Shown here piece by piece: positions 17,135-25,425 of a stretch of DNA of 38,695 nt. Both the position numbers and the translations under genes were made by a program. The notes below the pieces were generated by a model. The model saw only the letters and a program-made list of their open reading frames with translations. It had not been told where the DNA came from and ran no database searches. Origin of the DNA: a virus. The DNA lies in the IMG/VR virus record IMGVR_UViG_3300046028_004853, positions 1 to 38,695 of that record; one strand, written 5' to 3'. Each line of letters begins with the position of its first letter. Position 1 is the stretch's first letter.

Positions 17135-18310
17135 ATGGCCCGCAACGGTTCTGGATCATATTCGCCCCCATCAAACACATGGAATCCTGCGGTTCCTGAA
17201 ACCGCTATCCTGTCGGATGATTGGAATGCGACGCTTGCGGACCTCGCGACGGCGCTGACGCAATCGCTTGCATCCGATGGCCAAACGCCAGCCGCTGCGG
17301 TTATCCCGTTTGCTCAAGGCATCCGCGTTTCCGATGGCTTGATTACGGCCCCATCAATTGCCGTCATTGGCGACACGGACACCGGCTTTTATTTCCCAGC
17401 TGCGAACTCTGCCGCGCTGGTTTGTGGCGGTGTGGCTGTTCTGTCGGCTACGTCGTCTGGCGTGACGTTCCCGCTCGGTGTGACGTTTGCTGGAAACCAG
17501 ACCGTCACGGGCGACCTGACCGTCAACGGTAACACGACCATCGGCAATGCTGGCGCTGATACGCTGTCGGTAGTGGCTACCGGCACGTTTACCGGAAACC
17601 AGACTTTCAATGGCACGGCTACCTTTACCTCGACTGTGACCGTTCCTGACGCATCGTTCACGAATGCCAAACTGGCGACGGTTGCCACGGCCACAATCAA
17701 GGGCCGGGTGACGGCTGGCACGGGCGCTGTAGAGGATTTGACCGGCGCTCAAGCAACAACGCTGTTGAGCGCGGTGGTAGGTGATAGCGGGTCCGGCGGA
17801 ACCAAGGGTTTGGTCCCTGCCCCGGCTGCTGGTGATGCGGCTGCTGCTCGCTTCCTTAGCGCGGCTGGCACGTTTACGGCGGCTGTCCCTGTCGGCTCTG
17901 TGACCATGTATGCGGCAAACACGGCTCCGACTGGCTGGCTGGAATGTAGCGGAGCGGCGGTATCTCGGACGACATACGCGGGATTGTTCGCTGCAATCGG
18001 CACAGTGTTTGGGTCTGGTGACGGCTCGACCACGTTTAATCTGCCCGATATGCGCGGCGAGTTCGCCCGTGGTTGGGATAACTCGCGAGGCATCGACCCG
18101 GCTCGCGCGTTCGGTTCGGCGCAAGCTGACGAGCTTGAAGCGCACGTTCACAGCGTTACGCCTCCGTCTGCAACCGATGACACCGGATCGGGGCTGACCA
18201 CGACCGGCACGGGCGGCGCTGAAACCATTACGCCATACAACACGGCATCAACAGGCGGTAGTGAGACGCGCCCGCGTAACATTGCCCTTATGTTTATTAT
18301 CAAGTTCTAG
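17135..18310 (+). CDS. Tail fibre with phage tail-collar domain
   Basis: 391 aa, preceded by AGGAGG. The N-terminal attachment region (residues 1-60) is followed by beta repeats (VTGDLTVNGNTTIGNAGADT) and by SFTNAKLATVATATIKGRVT, a linker common in fibres. The C-terminal ~150 residues are a tail-collar domain: PVGSVTMYAANTAPTGWLEC, FGSGDGSTTFNLPDMRGEFA, then the metal-binding-like HVHS and the closing SETRPRNIALMFIIKF. It is expected to trimerise and bind a host surface sugar or to dock the spike. The alanine- and threonine-rich middle is typical of shaft regions. Confidence 0.85.
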   Translation: MARNGSGSYSPPSNTWNPAVPETAILSDDWNATLADLATALTQSLASDGQTPAAAVIPFAQGIRVSDGLITAPSIAVIGDTDTGFYFPAANSAALVCGGVAVLSATSSGVTFPLGVTFAGNQTVTGDLTVNGNTTIGNAGADTLSVVATGTFTGNQTFNGTATFTSTVTVPDASFTNAKLATVATATIKGRVTAGTGAVEDLTGAQATTLLSAVVGDSGSGGTKGLVPAPAAGDAAAARFLSAAGTFTAAVPVGSVTMYAANTAPTGWLECSGAAVSRTTYAGLFAAIGTVFGSGDGSTTFNLPDMRGEFARGWDNSRGIDPARAFGSAQADELEAHVHSVTPPSATDDTGSGLTTTGTGGAETITPYNTASTGGSETRPRNIALMFIIKF

Positions 18311-18319
18311 GGAACTAAA

Positions 18320-20347
18320 ATGGTCGATACGCCCCGCAAGACTTTTCCCGAACTTCAGGCCCTATCCGCTCCCGTAGTCGATAGCGATTTGGTGGCTGTT
18401 TACCGCTCGCCTGGTCCTGCCAAGCGCACGACGGCTTCCGTTCTGAAAGCTTATGCCCAGACTGGTGTTCAACCGCTTGACGCCGACCTGACCGCAATCG
18501 CCGCGCTGACCTCCGCTGCTGATAAGGTTCCCTACGCGACCGGCCCCGGAACGTGGGCGATGACCGATCTGACGGCAGCGGGCCGGGCATTGCTGGGTGA
18601 CGCGGACGCGGCGGCACAGCGGACGACGCTGGCGGCTGTCGGCACGGCTGCGCTGGCATCTTCTACGGGCGGAACGCTGATTGGCATTCTGCGGGCGGGA
18701 ACCGGCGCGATTGCCGAGACGCTGTCGTCGTGGATCGCGAACAAGCCGCTTGACGCGACTAGTTTTGGTGTCGTTGCGGACGGCACAACGGATGACGGCC
18801 CCGCGCTGCGTCTCGCTTTGGCGGCGGGTATTGCAATTGGCCGGGCGGTTGCCTTGCCGAAGACCTCAGCGTCGATCTTGGTAGGGCCAGACCCGGCAGC
18901 ACCGACCGCAGGTGGCTACTACACCTATTCAATCTTGGTCCCGACTGGCACTCGCCTTATTACAAACGGGGCCACGATCAAGGCGAAAAACGGCATCCAA
19001 AGCTGGAACCGTGTTGTCACTTTTGAAAACCAATCGAACATCTACATTCAAGGTGTGCTTCGCGTTGACGCCAACGCTGCAAACCGAGGCACACCTGTCA
19101 ACGAGCAGATACACGGGGTGTTCTTTTTTAACAGCACCGACATTCGCATCCCGGATGGCATCGATAGTCAGAACGCGGTTGGCGACAACGTCTATGTGGG
19201 CGGGACCGATAACACGGTTGGTTCAACTCGGTGCTTTATCGGTGACGTTTATTGTAAGACGGCGGGACGAAAGAACTTTGTTGTTCAATGCAGCCGGGCT
19301 TTTGTGGTTGGCAACTGTATTTTTGACAACATTAGCGGCGGGTCTGCTGTCGGCGGCGCTGCGGACGGAACAGAGTGCCATAGCCTTGACGTTGAAACAG
19401 ACACTTTTACCGGCGCAACCCCGAATGATATTGCGTTTGGGAATATTGTTACTTTCGGGTCTGGCAACGACTTCACGGCAGGGGTCACCGCAGTTTGCGC
19501 TGACAACTGGACGGTGACAATAAATTCAATGCTTGCTTATGTTACGCCAAAAGCGGGGGTAAAGGCGTGGGAACAAAACGGCATTACGATTAAGGTCAAT
19601 AATCTGACCATGACCGGCCTAGACTTGGTTGATGAGACTGTGGCTCTCCGACACGCGGCTCGCCTTGTTGCCGGAAGCGTCACGTTGTCGGGGTCGTCTG
19701 GGGGTGCCGCCAATAAAATGTTGTCGATTACGGCGGTTGGCTCAAACATTCCGCGTGTTGATATTGCGACATTGAAAATTGATTGCTCGCTCGGTTATGG
19801 CGCGTGGATTCAATCTAGCCTTACAAAAATAGGTCATTTCTACGCTAAATGCCCCACGTTGCAGGCATTTTGGTTGCGCGGAAATCAAAACAGCGACCTT
19901 ATCCGCACGTCGCTCACCATTGATACTTTTGAGTGTGAGAACACCGGAGGGGCTGGCGGGTCACAATCATGCTGGGTTGTGACGACCGTAGGCGACGGCG
20001 ATGTTCCGCGCTTGACGATCAAGCATGAAATAGTCCGTGACAGCCGCGCTAGTGGAAGCCAACCAACTTACGTTGGGTGGGTCGCCAGCGGGTGCGCGGC
20101 GGGCACTTCGCTCGGCACGATAGATAATCCGAACCCGCACATTCGCGTCAACCTTCCGGGATCGGACAAATACTTTTTGAGTTTTGGCGCGGGCGGGTTC
20201 CCCGCTGCTTATGTCTGCACTGGCACCCCAGAGGCGATGATACCGGCTCCCATTGGTTCTATTGCGCAGCGGACGGATGGCGGCGCGGCGACGAGCTTCT
20301 ACGTCAAAGAGAGCGGAACTGGCAACACAGGGTGGGTTGCGAAATGA
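18320..20347 (+). CDS. Tailspike with right-handed beta-helix (pectate-lyase-like)
   Basis: 675 aa. The N-terminal adaptor ([20 protein letters not shown] to about residue 130) likely docks to the tail. [20 protein letters not shown] at about 152-172 is the entry motif of the pectate-lyase-3 family, followed by ~350 residues of beta-helix coils rich in N, G, V and T. The end, [20 protein letters not shown] then [10 protein letters not shown], is a small C-terminal trimerisation module seen in many spikes. Such spikes bind and often cut capsule or O-antigen; the catalytic acids cannot be assigned by eye. The beta-helix part has more A/T than neighbouring genes, suggesting receptor-domain exchange. 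Confidence 0.85.
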   Translation: MVDTPRKTFPELQALSAPVVDSDLVAVYRSPGPAKRTTASVLKAYAQTGVQPLDADLTAIAALTSAADKVPYATGPGTWAMTDLTAAGRALLGDADAAAQRTTLAAVGTAALASSTGGTLIGILRAGTGAIAETLSSWIANKPLDATSFGVVADGTTDDGPALRLALAAGIAIGRAVALPKTSASILVGPDPAAPTAGGYYTYSILVPTGTRLITNGATIKAKNGIQSWNRVVTFENQSNIYIQGVLRVDANAANRGTPVNEQIHGVFFFNSTDIRIPDGIDSQNAVGDNVYVGGTDNTVGSTRCFIGDVYCKTAGRKNFVVQCSRAFVVGNCIFDNISGGSAVGGAADGTECHSLDVETDTFTGATPNDIAFGNIVTFGSGNDFTAGVTAVCADNWTVTINSMLAYVTPKAGVKAWEQNGITIKVNNLTMTGLDLVDETVALRHAARLVAGSVTLSGSSGGAANKMLSITAVGSNIPRVDIATLKIDCSLGYGAWIQSSLTKIGHFYAKCPTLQAFWLRGNQNSDLIRTSLTIDTFECENTGGAGGSQSCWVVTTVGDGDVPRLTIKHEIVRDSRASGSQPTYVGWVASGCAAGTSLGTIDNPNPHIRVNLPGSDKYFLSFGAGGFPAAYVCTGTPEAMIPAPIGSIAQRTDGGAATSFYVKESGTGNTGWVAK

Positions 20348-20583
20348 CTGCACAAGACCACATTGACGCTATCGGACGGGCGTTGGCCAAGTCCGAAGAG
20401 GCCGTCAAGGCTACCCGCCGGGCGCTCAGGCTGGTCGAGGAGCATCACGCCATACTTCACGCTCGGCTGGACAAGGCCCAGAAAGCCTACATGGCCACGC
20501 GCGACGGCAAGAACATTGTTGCTTTCTCTGGGGGCACGGATAAGCCTCCCGTCACTGACCCCGACAAGCCGGTGAAGCCATGA
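20344..20583 (+). CDS. Small helical protein before the lysis genes
   Basis: 79 aa, overlapping the spike stop by ATGA. Residues 1-50 form one amphipathic, probably coiled-coil helix ([20 protein letters not shown] and [17 protein letters not shown]). The C-terminus is proline-rich and polar. No family was recognised. It could be a spike-associated or lysis-accessory protein. The position at the border leaves both open. Confidence 0.6.
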   Translation: MTAQDHIDAIGRALAKSEEAVKATRRALRLVEEHHAILHARLDKAQKAYMATRDGKNIVAFSGGTDKPPVTDPDKPVKP

Positions 20584-21065
20584 TCTGGTATCTCTACGCG
20601 ACCGCAATCGTCTTTGTGGTCTGCTTTTTGGCCTATCGGTCAAGGCCGGAAAAATATGCCGACCTTATGGGCGTCAGCGCCCTGCTTGCAATGGTGTTCT
20701 GCATCGGGAACGCAATCCTAGGACTGTATGCGTTCCCCGACGCCTTGCTGGCCTCGCCGGTTCTGGACCTGTTTTTGGTGGCGATGATTTTTCGATCAAA
20801 TCAGCAAAACCCGGCTGTCTGGAAGTCGCTGATGGTCGCCACTCTGGTCGGCCAACTCACGCTTCATGCGGTGACTATTGGCCTTTGGAAAACAGGAAGC
20901 CTGACCGAGCATGGACTGTGGACTTATGTCGTGGCTGTCAACGGGATCTTCGTGGTTCAGCTCCTTACCCTCGCGTCAATCGGAGTGGGTCGTGGCCTGG
21001 ATTGTCTTCGCGTCTGGCTGTCTGATCGCCGGGTCGCACCTCTTGCATCGGATGCTGGGAAATGA
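20580..21065 (+). CDS. Polytopic membrane protein of the lysis block
   Basis: 161 aa, ATGA-coupled to the previous gene. It has four or five membrane helices: residues ~2-20, 32-52, 58-72, 83-103 and 112-133, with positively charged loops (YRSRPEKYADL) and a basic C-terminal tail (RVWLSDRRVAPL). The size and number of helices are larger than in a classic holin. It may be an accessory membrane protein or superinfection factor. The function is not recognised. Confidence 0.65.
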   Translation: MIWYLYATAIVFVVCFLAYRSRPEKYADLMGVSALLAMVFCIGNAILGLYAFPDALLASPVLDLFLVAMIFRSNQQNPAVWKSLMVATLVGQLTLHAVTIGLWKTGSLTEHGLWTYVVAVNGIFVVQLLTLASIGVGRGLDCLRVWLSDRRVAPLASDAGK

Positions 21066-21250
21066 GCCCGCCAAACGTGGAATTGGTCGCAAACGACGTA
21101 GGCCACTTGACCGACCGCGTTGAGAAGCTGGAGGCCAAGGTAGAGGCCGTCATGCTGACGCAGCGTTGGCAAATGGGCGCGGCGGTCGGTTTCGGCGTGG
21201 TTATGACCATTCTATTGCCCCGCGTTGCATCTGTGTTGGGGCTTTCATGA
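21062..21250 (+). CDS. XhlA-like lysis accessory protein
   Basis: 62 aa. The N-terminal amphipathic coiled coil (VGHLTDRVEKLEAKVEAVML) is followed by one C-terminal membrane helix (MGAAVGFGVVMTILLPRVAS). This is the layout of XhlA/hemolysin-type proteins that act with holins in cell lysis. The gene overlaps both neighbours by ATGA and directly precedes the holin candidate. The family call is by architecture. Confidence 0.65.
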   Translation: MSPPNVELVANDVGHLTDRVEKLEAKVEAVMLTQRWQMGAAVGFGVVMTILLPRVASVLGLS

Positions 21251-21492
21251 CCGATAATCAGGACCCGCTCCCTGAACCGTCGTTTCACTGGCGGCGATGG
21301 GTCACGATTGGCTATGTCGTCGCGACCACAATCCTGCTGGCCTTGATCGTCTGGAAGCTAACCGAGGGCGGGCCGCTTCGTGACATTGCGCTAGCCCTAA
21401 TAGGCTCGCAAGCGTTCTTCGCTCTGATGTATATGGGGGGAGCGTCGGCCTCTGACCTCGCCCGCATTGTCGCTAGCTGGAAAAAGCCATGA
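21247..21492 (+). CDS. Holin candidate
   Basis: 81 aa from the ATG overlapping the previous stop. It has two membrane helices (about residues 19-42, WVTIGYVVATTILLALIVWK, and 48-68, DIALALIGSQAFFALMYMGG), an acidic/proline-rich N-terminus with FHWRRW before the first helix, and a lysine-ended C-terminus. The small size, two helices and place directly before the endolysin fit a class II holin that permeabilises the inner membrane. No experimental marker is visible. Confidence 0.7.
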   Translation: MTDNQDPLPEPSFHWRRWVTIGYVVATTILLALIVWKLTEGGPLRDIALALIGSQAFFALMYMGGASASDLARIVASWKKP

Positions 21493-21893
21493 GCATTAAG
21501 TTTCTGACCATTCACTGTGCAGCGACCCCGCGTGGCCGCGACGTGAAAGCCCCCGCCATTGTAAAGATGGGAATGGACCGTTTCGGGCAAGCTAGTTATC
21601 ACCACGTCATTGAACTTGACGGAACCGTTGTCCGCACTCTGAAAGACAGTCAGCGCGGCGCACATACGGGCGGGCATAACACGGGCAACATCGGGATTTG
21701 CTACGTTGGCGGCGTTGAGAACAACAAAGCAATGACGCCAGCCGATACGCGGACGGAAGCCCAGAAAGTCGCCTTGCGAAAAGTCGTAGCAGACTATCGC
21801 GCGAAATATCCGGGCATTGTCGTGCGCGGCCACCGCGACTGGCCCGGCGTCTCTAAAGCGTGTCCGTCTTTTGACGTAGCGACCGCCCTCTAA
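21489..21893 (+). CDS. Endolysin: T7-lysozyme-like N-acetylmuramoyl-L-alanine amidase
   Basis: 134 aa. The zinc ligands are all in place: H9 in LTIHCAATP, H115 in VVRGHRDWPG and C125 in SKACPSFD, matching T7 lysozyme H17, H122 and C130. Y38 in SYHHVIELDGTV and K123 correspond to the catalytic tyrosine and lysine. AHTGGHNTGNIGICYVGG is the typical core. It cleaves the amide bond between muramic acid and L-alanine. No signal sequence is present, so it needs the holin to reach the wall. T7 lysozyme also inhibits its phage RNA polymerase, but no such polymerase is encoded here. Confidence 0.93.
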   Translation: MSIKFLTIHCAATPRGRDVKAPAIVKMGMDRFGQASYHHVIELDGTVVRTLKDSQRGAHTGGHNTGNIGICYVGGVENNKAMTPADTRTEAQKVALRKVVADYRAKYPGIVVRGHRDWPGVSKACPSFDVATAL

Positions 21894-22333
21894 TGCGTTA
21901 TCTCCGCATCATCACCCCGACCGGATGGCTTGTCATTGCAGCGGTTGCGGTGGTGCTATTCGGTCTCGCCGGTCTGGTTCGTCCTAGCTTTCTCGGCCTC
22001 AAGTTCGACCCGTTCGGCATTGATGCCCGCAAGATTGACCGGCTGGAAGGCGAAGTCTCCGTGTTAGAGCGCGAGGCGGTCGGGCAAGCTGAAATAGCAG
22101 CGGCGACACAAACCTTTCACACGCGGGAGGTTGTAATCCGCGACCTTGCCCGCCAATCTGAAACCGAAGCGAGGACGGCACCCGATGCTGAAACGCCCCT
22201 TGACCCTGACCGCGTGGCTCGTATTCGGGCTGCTGATAACCGGCTGTGCATCGTCGCCCCGTCAATCTGCGCCAGTCCTGACCCTGCCGGAAGCGGCGCG
22301 GACGCCGTGCCAGTTGCCGACCCTGCCGGATAG
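21893..22333 (+). CDS. Rz: Inner-membrane spanin (Rz-like)
   Basis: 146 aa starting on the amidase stop (TAATG). It has one N-terminal membrane anchor (residues ~10-31, TGWLVIAAVAVVLFGLAGLV), then a periplasmic coiled coil (DRLEGEVSVLEREAVGQAEI) and an alanine/proline-rich C-terminus. The outer-membrane partner is encoded in another frame inside its 3' half, the classic Rz/Rz1 layout. The i-spanin fuses inner and outer membranes at the last step of lysis. Confidence 0.82.
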   Translation: MRYLRIITPTGWLVIAAVAVVLFGLAGLVRPSFLGLKFDPFGIDARKIDRLEGEVSVLEREAVGQAEIAAATQTFHTREVVIRDLARQSETEARTAPDAETPLDPDRVARIRAADNRLCIVAPSICASPDPAGSGADAVPVADPAG

Positions 22334-22484
22334 CCCGACCATCGCGGACCTTGAGGTCACGCACGACGCTAGGGGCCTTATGCTGGCCGTGTGCGATGGG
22401 CGCCGGGATTTAGCGGTCCAAGCCTTCGACGCTCAATCTCGCGCCTTGGCGACCCCTTCCCGCCCATTCTGGCGCTTTTGGTGA
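22185..22484 (+). CDS. Rz1: Outer-membrane lipoprotein spanin (Rz1-like), overlapping Rz
   Basis: 99 aa in a different frame, starting inside Rz and ending 151 bases beyond it. The signal peptide MLKRPLTLTAWLVFGLLITG is followed by C21 in a lipobox (LITGCASS), so the mature protein would be a lipoprotein with S22 after the cysteine. The mature part is proline-containing (PVLTLPEAARTPCQLPTLPD) and longer than lambda Rz1. An open frame extends upstream, but the ATG at 22185 gives the proper signal peptide. Confidence 0.82.
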   Translation: MLKRPLTLTAWLVFGLLITGCASSPRQSAPVLTLPEAARTPCQLPTLPDSPTIADLEVTHDARGLMLAVCDGRRDLAVQAFDAQSRALATPSRPFWRFW

Positions 22485-22490
22485 TCTGAC

Positions 22491-23561
22491 ATGGCCCAGC
22501 CTTCCCTTTCCCGTGAACTGGCGCTCGAAACGGTTGAGCGCGTTGAGGAAAAGTTAAGGGAGGGTTTTCGGCCCGTTGGGATGGTCGGGGCTGGCCAAGG
22601 CGCAATCGCGGTTGCCGCTGACGCGTGGGGCATATCACGCGGAACGATGAACGGGCGGCTAGCGGCGGCGAAGCTTCATTACGGGCTAGAGCCGGATGAC
22701 ACGCTTTACCGGCCACGCCAGTATCAGCATCACTCGCCCGGCGCCCCGGCAATGGTCTCGCAAGACCACATTAAAGAGCCGATACCAGAGGGCGACCCTA
22801 TCGTGGTTTGCGTCATTGGAGACGCACACGATAGCCCGCACCTTCCTAATAAGGAACGGTTCTATTGGCTAGGCCGGTTTGCGGCGGAACATAACGTCGA
22901 TTGGGTTGTGTCCGTTGGCGACTGGATGACGATGGATTGCTTTTCGTCGTTCAATGACCGGGCGACGTTTGAGGGCTTTTCAAAGCCGACGTTTGAGCAG
23001 GAACTGGCCAGTTTTCATGCATCGCAAAAGGAGTTTCAGCGAGGGCTTGGGACGCTTAAGCCGCGCAAGCTAATCACGCTCGGCAACCACGAGCATCGAG
23101 CTTGGCGATACGACAACTTTCACCCGGACGGCATTTCCCACGCGCACATGGTCGAGGAAGCCTTCCTGCAATGGGGCTGGCGAACGTCGATGTATGGCGA
23201 GTATCGCTTTATCGACGGGGTTGGCTTTACGCACATTCCGTTCAATGGACGGGGGAAACCCCTAGCCCAAGGGCAACACGCTAATAAAGCTATGTGCGAC
23301 ACCATCCACGGGGACGACCACAGGGCCACCCAGATCACGGAACACAAGTCCGGGCCGTTCCGCACCCCGACCGTCTATTCAGCCGCCACAGCCCTGCCTA
23401 ACGGATTCATTGAGGGCTTTGCGAACAAGGGCGGCGGAACGTGGCGGTCGGGCGTTTGTCTGGCAAAGATATGGGGTGGCTTCGTGCGAAGCTGGTGCTT
23501 TGAGGAGATGTCTCTGCTAGAGCATAGATACGGCAAAAAGGCCGCGCCGGATGCGCCTTGA
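22491..23561 (+). CDS. Calcineurin-like metallophosphoesterase with N-terminal HTH
   Basis: 356 aa. Residues ~10-75 look like a helix-turn-helix (VAADAWGISRGTMNGRLAAA). The phosphoesterase domain has the ordered metal motifs GDAHD (110-114), VGDWMTMD (142-149) and LGNHEHR (197-203), and later histidines in DTIHGDDHRATQITEHK. It probably uses two metal ions to cut a phosphoester. The substrate (DNA end, nucleotide or protein) is unknown. It lies after the spanins at the 3' end of the late operon. The DNA-binding-like N-terminus suggests a nucleic-acid substrate, which is inference. Confidence 0.8.
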   Translation: MAQPSLSRELALETVERVEEKLREGFRPVGMVGAGQGAIAVAADAWGISRGTMNGRLAAAKLHYGLEPDDTLYRPRQYQHHSPGAPAMVSQDHIKEPIPEGDPIVVCVIGDAHDSPHLPNKERFYWLGRFAAEHNVDWVVSVGDWMTMDCFSSFNDRATFEGFSKPTFEQELASFHASQKEFQRGLGTLKPRKLITLGNHEHRAWRYDNFHPDGISHAHMVEEAFLQWGWRTSMYGEYRFIDGVGFTHIPFNGRGKPLAQGQHANKAMCDTIHGDDHRATQITEHKSGPFRTPTVYSAATALPNGFIEGFANKGGGTWRSGVCLAKIWGGFVRSWCFEEMSLLEHRYGKKAAPDAP

Positions 23562-23730
23562 ACCGTTTTCTCTTCTGCTAGGCATCGCAGCCGCTCGCGC
23601 TCTTAATCGCAAGGCGTCGGCAAAGCGAGCAAGATGGGCCGCGCACATTGGCAGACCCTTCCCGCGTTCCGTTACGGACTTGCGCCCAGACCCCGGCACA
23701 CTTGATGATGCCGACATTGAGCTAGGCTAG
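23551..23730 (+). CDS. Small hypothetical protein at the end of the late operon
   Basis: 59 aa, starting 11 bases before the phosphoesterase stop. The N-terminal half is basic and helical (LLLGIAAARALNRKASAKRA then RWAAHIGRPF), and the C-terminal half is acidic (DPGTLDDADIELG). No recognised family. It ends only six bases from the converging leftward gene. Good overlap geometry supports it, but its short length leaves doubt. Confidence 0.45.
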   Translation: MRLEPFSLLLGIAAARALNRKASAKRARWAAHIGRPFPRSVTDLRPDPGTLDDADIELG

Positions 23731-23736
23731 ACGGCT

Positions 23737-23820
23737 TTAACGATTCCGATCTGCCCAAAGCCACAACTGACAAAACACGGCCACGGCGATAAAGAACCCG
23801 GCTAGAAGGATGTCAGTCAT
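23737..23820 (-). CDS. Membrane micropeptide, last gene of the leftward accessory block
   Basis: 27 aa: MTDILLAGFFIAVAVFCQLW followed by LWADRNR, a single membrane helix with a charged end. AGGAGAAG lies six bases upstream. It overlaps the end of the acidic 65-aa gene by eight bases. The same ribosome-site cassette recurs before the neighbouring gene. Function unknown. Confidence 0.55.
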   Translation of the reverse strand: MTDILLAGFFIAVAVFCQLWLWADRNR

Positions 23821-24010
23821 GGTCTTCTCCTGTAAGAATATCCTCTAGGAGCGACCTTGCATCACTCCCTATATCGGACACGACGTATCGCAGAATGTCA
23901 GAATGGGTATGCTCTCCCGTAATGACTACTGCCCCGTCTTCGTCAACGGTGTAGGTCTCGCCTTGTTCGAGGACGAGAAGCGGGGTGATGACTTCGCCGG
24001 GCGCTGTCAT
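23813..24010 (-). CDS. Small, very acidic protein
   Basis: 65 aa, with about 17 acidic residues against very few basic ones (VLEQGETYTVDEDGAVVITG, and the C-terminal SLLEDILTGEDHD). It starts with a strong AGGAGAAG site and overlaps the 129-aa gene by four bases. No family was recognised. Its strong negative charge, small size and early-type leftward promoter are shared by many phage host-takeover and anti-defence proteins, but nothing here proves such a role. Confidence 0.65.
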   Translation of the reverse strand: MTAPGEVITPLLVLEQGETYTVDEDGAVVITGEHTHSDILRYVVSDIGSDARSLLEDILTGEDHD

Positions 24011-24396
24011 GTGTCTTCTCCTGTAAGGGCGGCTCGGGCAAATATCGTCTCAAGCGCACCGGGTCCGATGTAGTAAGCACCGAACGGGGCAGGCTCCTCG
24101 CCGGAATATACATAGCCGTTGCGGATCATGTCCGTGAAAATGTCGCTTACCAGACTCACGACCCCCCGCAGTCTCTCTATCTCAGCGGCTTGGCGTTCAA
24201 GGGTGTCGGCTGCTTCGGTATCAAGAGCGCAGTCGTCCTCGTCGTAGGTGGATATGCCTCCGCAGTCTTTGCAGAACGCCACGCGGTCCCGCAGCCTCTC
24301 GCACAGACCGGCTATGTCAGGGGTGGTCCCCGTCTCGTTGCAGATGCCGCAGCCCTCGGGTCCGTCGCCCCGGCGAACACAGATACAATCGCCCAT
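24007..24396 (-). CDS. Cysteine-rich (zinc-ribbon-like) coiled-coil protein
   Basis: 129 aa from the ATG in the TGATG junction (a GTG one codon earlier is possible). Cysteines sit in CICVRRGDGPEGCGIC near the start and in CKDCGG around residue 42, enough for one or two zinc sites. A coiled coil follows (EAADTLERQAAEIERLRGVV), then an aromatic-rich C-terminus (YVYSGEEPAPFGAYYIGPGA). Overall acidic. Proteins of this mixed type are common in phage accessory operons; the function is unknown. Confidence 0.68.
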   Translation of the reverse strand: MGDCICVRRGDGPEGCGICNETGTTPDIAGLCERLRDRVAFCKDCGGISTYDEDDCALDTEAADTLERQAAEIERLRGVVSLVSDIFTDMIRNGYVYSGEEPAPFGAYYIGPGALETIFARAALTGEDT

Positions 24397-25046
24397 CACT
24401 CCCTCCCTGTATCGGTAGGGGCAGGAGGAATGGGCATCCAGTAAGTTGGCTCAAGCGGGTTTGATGCGAAGCCGCACGAATAGTCGTCGTAACTTTCGTC
24501 CAGCCACATCGGCTCCTTGCTGGAAAACCCCTCATCGACGCGCCATGAGCCAAAGACGGCGCGGCTCAAGTCCCACAGAACAAGGCGCGTCCCATCCCTT
24601 GGTGCCGTCGCAATGTCCCGCCACCCTGTATCGGTAGGGCGAAGGGCTGCGAGGATGGCGTCGGTTTTCTCGTTGACGATGTAGGCGGTATGAACCTCCT
24701 TGCGTTCTCCGACGTAGGCGCGGGCCGTGTCCGCGTATTCGCGGCAAGCATCAAGAACTAGGTCCGCAATCCCCTCCCTGCTCACCCCTACCGGAACGAC
24801 AGGGGATGCTGCGAGCATGGCGGCATAGAAATCCTCTGGTTCGAGTTGCACATAGTTTACGCCGGTGCCTTCGCCCCACAGTGCGTGAGCTGCTTCGATC
24901 ATCGCCTCGGTCGGCTCAACCGGAACCGTCCGCCAAGCCTCCCCCTCTGGTGCAGGGGTGCGCCCCTCCATATCAGCAGGGAGTTCGTCGGGGGTCAGAT
25001 TGGCACGCGCCAGATCAAGAACCGCATCCTTATCGTCGGGGGTCAT
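24396..25046 (-). CDS. DUF551-like accessory protein
   Basis: 216 aa. Residues ~40-80 hold a segment common in phage accessory proteins (VEPTEAMIEAAHALWGEG then EDFYAAMLAASPVVP). The C-terminal ~70 residues resemble DUF551: GWRDIATAPRDGTRLVLWD, then PTYWMPIPPAPTDTG. The function of DUF551 is not known. The DNA encoding the motif PTDTG occurs twice as a 16-bp identical repeat that brackets the DUF551 part, suggesting the domain is a movable cassette. The protein is acidic. It couples by overlap to both neighbours. Confidence 0.72.
   Translation of the reverse strand: MTPDDKDAVLDLARANLTPDELPADMEGRTPAPEGEAWRTVPVEPTEAMIEAAHALWGEGTGVNYVQLEPEDFYAAMLAASPVVPVGVSREGIADLVLDACREYADTARAYVGERKEVHTAYIVNEKTDAILAALRPTDTGWRDIATAPRDGTRLVLWDLSRAVFGSWRVDEGFSSKEPMWLDESYDDYSCGFASNPLEPTYWMPIPPAPTDTGRE
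24405..24639 (-). repeat. 16-bp direct repeats bracketing the DUF551 segment
   Basis: CCCTGTATCGGTAGGG is present at 24405-24420 and 24624-24639, identical and in the same orientation. Both encode PTDTG within the leftward 216-aa gene. A diverged inverted relative (CCCCTACCGGAACGACAGGG) lies at 24785-24804. The repeats flank about 200 bp coding for the DUF551-like domain. Confidence 0.7.
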
Positions 25047-25225
25047 GATGCTTCCCCTGTGGCTTTGGCGATGGCGTCGTCATCAGCCATCGACCAGTCT
25101 GCGTCGCACTCAGGGCACACCCATCCTTCTGGGGGAATGATAGCGGGAACGCGGTCGGGGCAAGTGCCGCAAATCTCCGGTTCGTCATCTTCCCACATAG
25201 CGGCGGGGAGTTCGTCGGCGCTCAT
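25043..25225 (-). CDS. Small zinc-ribbon protein
   Basis: 60 aa starting at the ATG overlapping the preceding stop region. Cysteines in EICGTCPDRVPAIIPPEGWV then CPECDADW form a CxxC-x15-CxxC zinc ribbon. The ends are acidic (SADELPAAMWEDDEPE). Likely a single zinc-binding knuckle used for protein or nucleic-acid contact. The frame is open further upstream but that extension is arginine/proline-rich and overlaps the next gene. Confidence 0.68.
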   Translation of the reverse strand: MSADELPAAMWEDDEPEICGTCPDRVPAIIPPEGWVCPECDADWSMADDDAIAKATGEAS

Positions 25226-25425
25226 CACAGAAACCACAGGCTGATAACGCCAGCGAGGGCCAGCAGGATGATGAGGCTGCGCGGGCGCAGCACCTCGGCT
25301 ACGGCGCGGATAGCGATGTGAGGCTCGTCGGAGGGGCGGAAGTCCCATCCACGCGATGAACCATGATCGGTCATCATAGCAGCGTGACGGCGAGGGTCGC
25401 GGCGCAGTTCGTGTGTGTCAATCAT
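25225..25425 (-). CDS. Small membrane-anchored protein
   Basis: 66 aa from an ATG with AAAGGGAGG upstream. The N-terminal part is polar and histidine/arginine-rich (MIDTHELRRDPRRHAAMMTD). The last ~19 residues form a membrane helix (SLIILLALAGVISLWFL), so the protein is tail-anchored with its N-terminus probably in the cytoplasm. No family known. Confidence 0.62.
   Translation of the reverse strand: MIDTHELRRDPRRHAAMMTDHGSSRGWDFRPSDEPHIAIRAVAEVLRPRSLIILLALAGVISLWFL

Noticed and set aside
20344-21492. Possible transporter or tape-measure function for the membrane genes
   Set aside because: The proteins are too small, and their position directly before the amidase and spanins fits lysis better.
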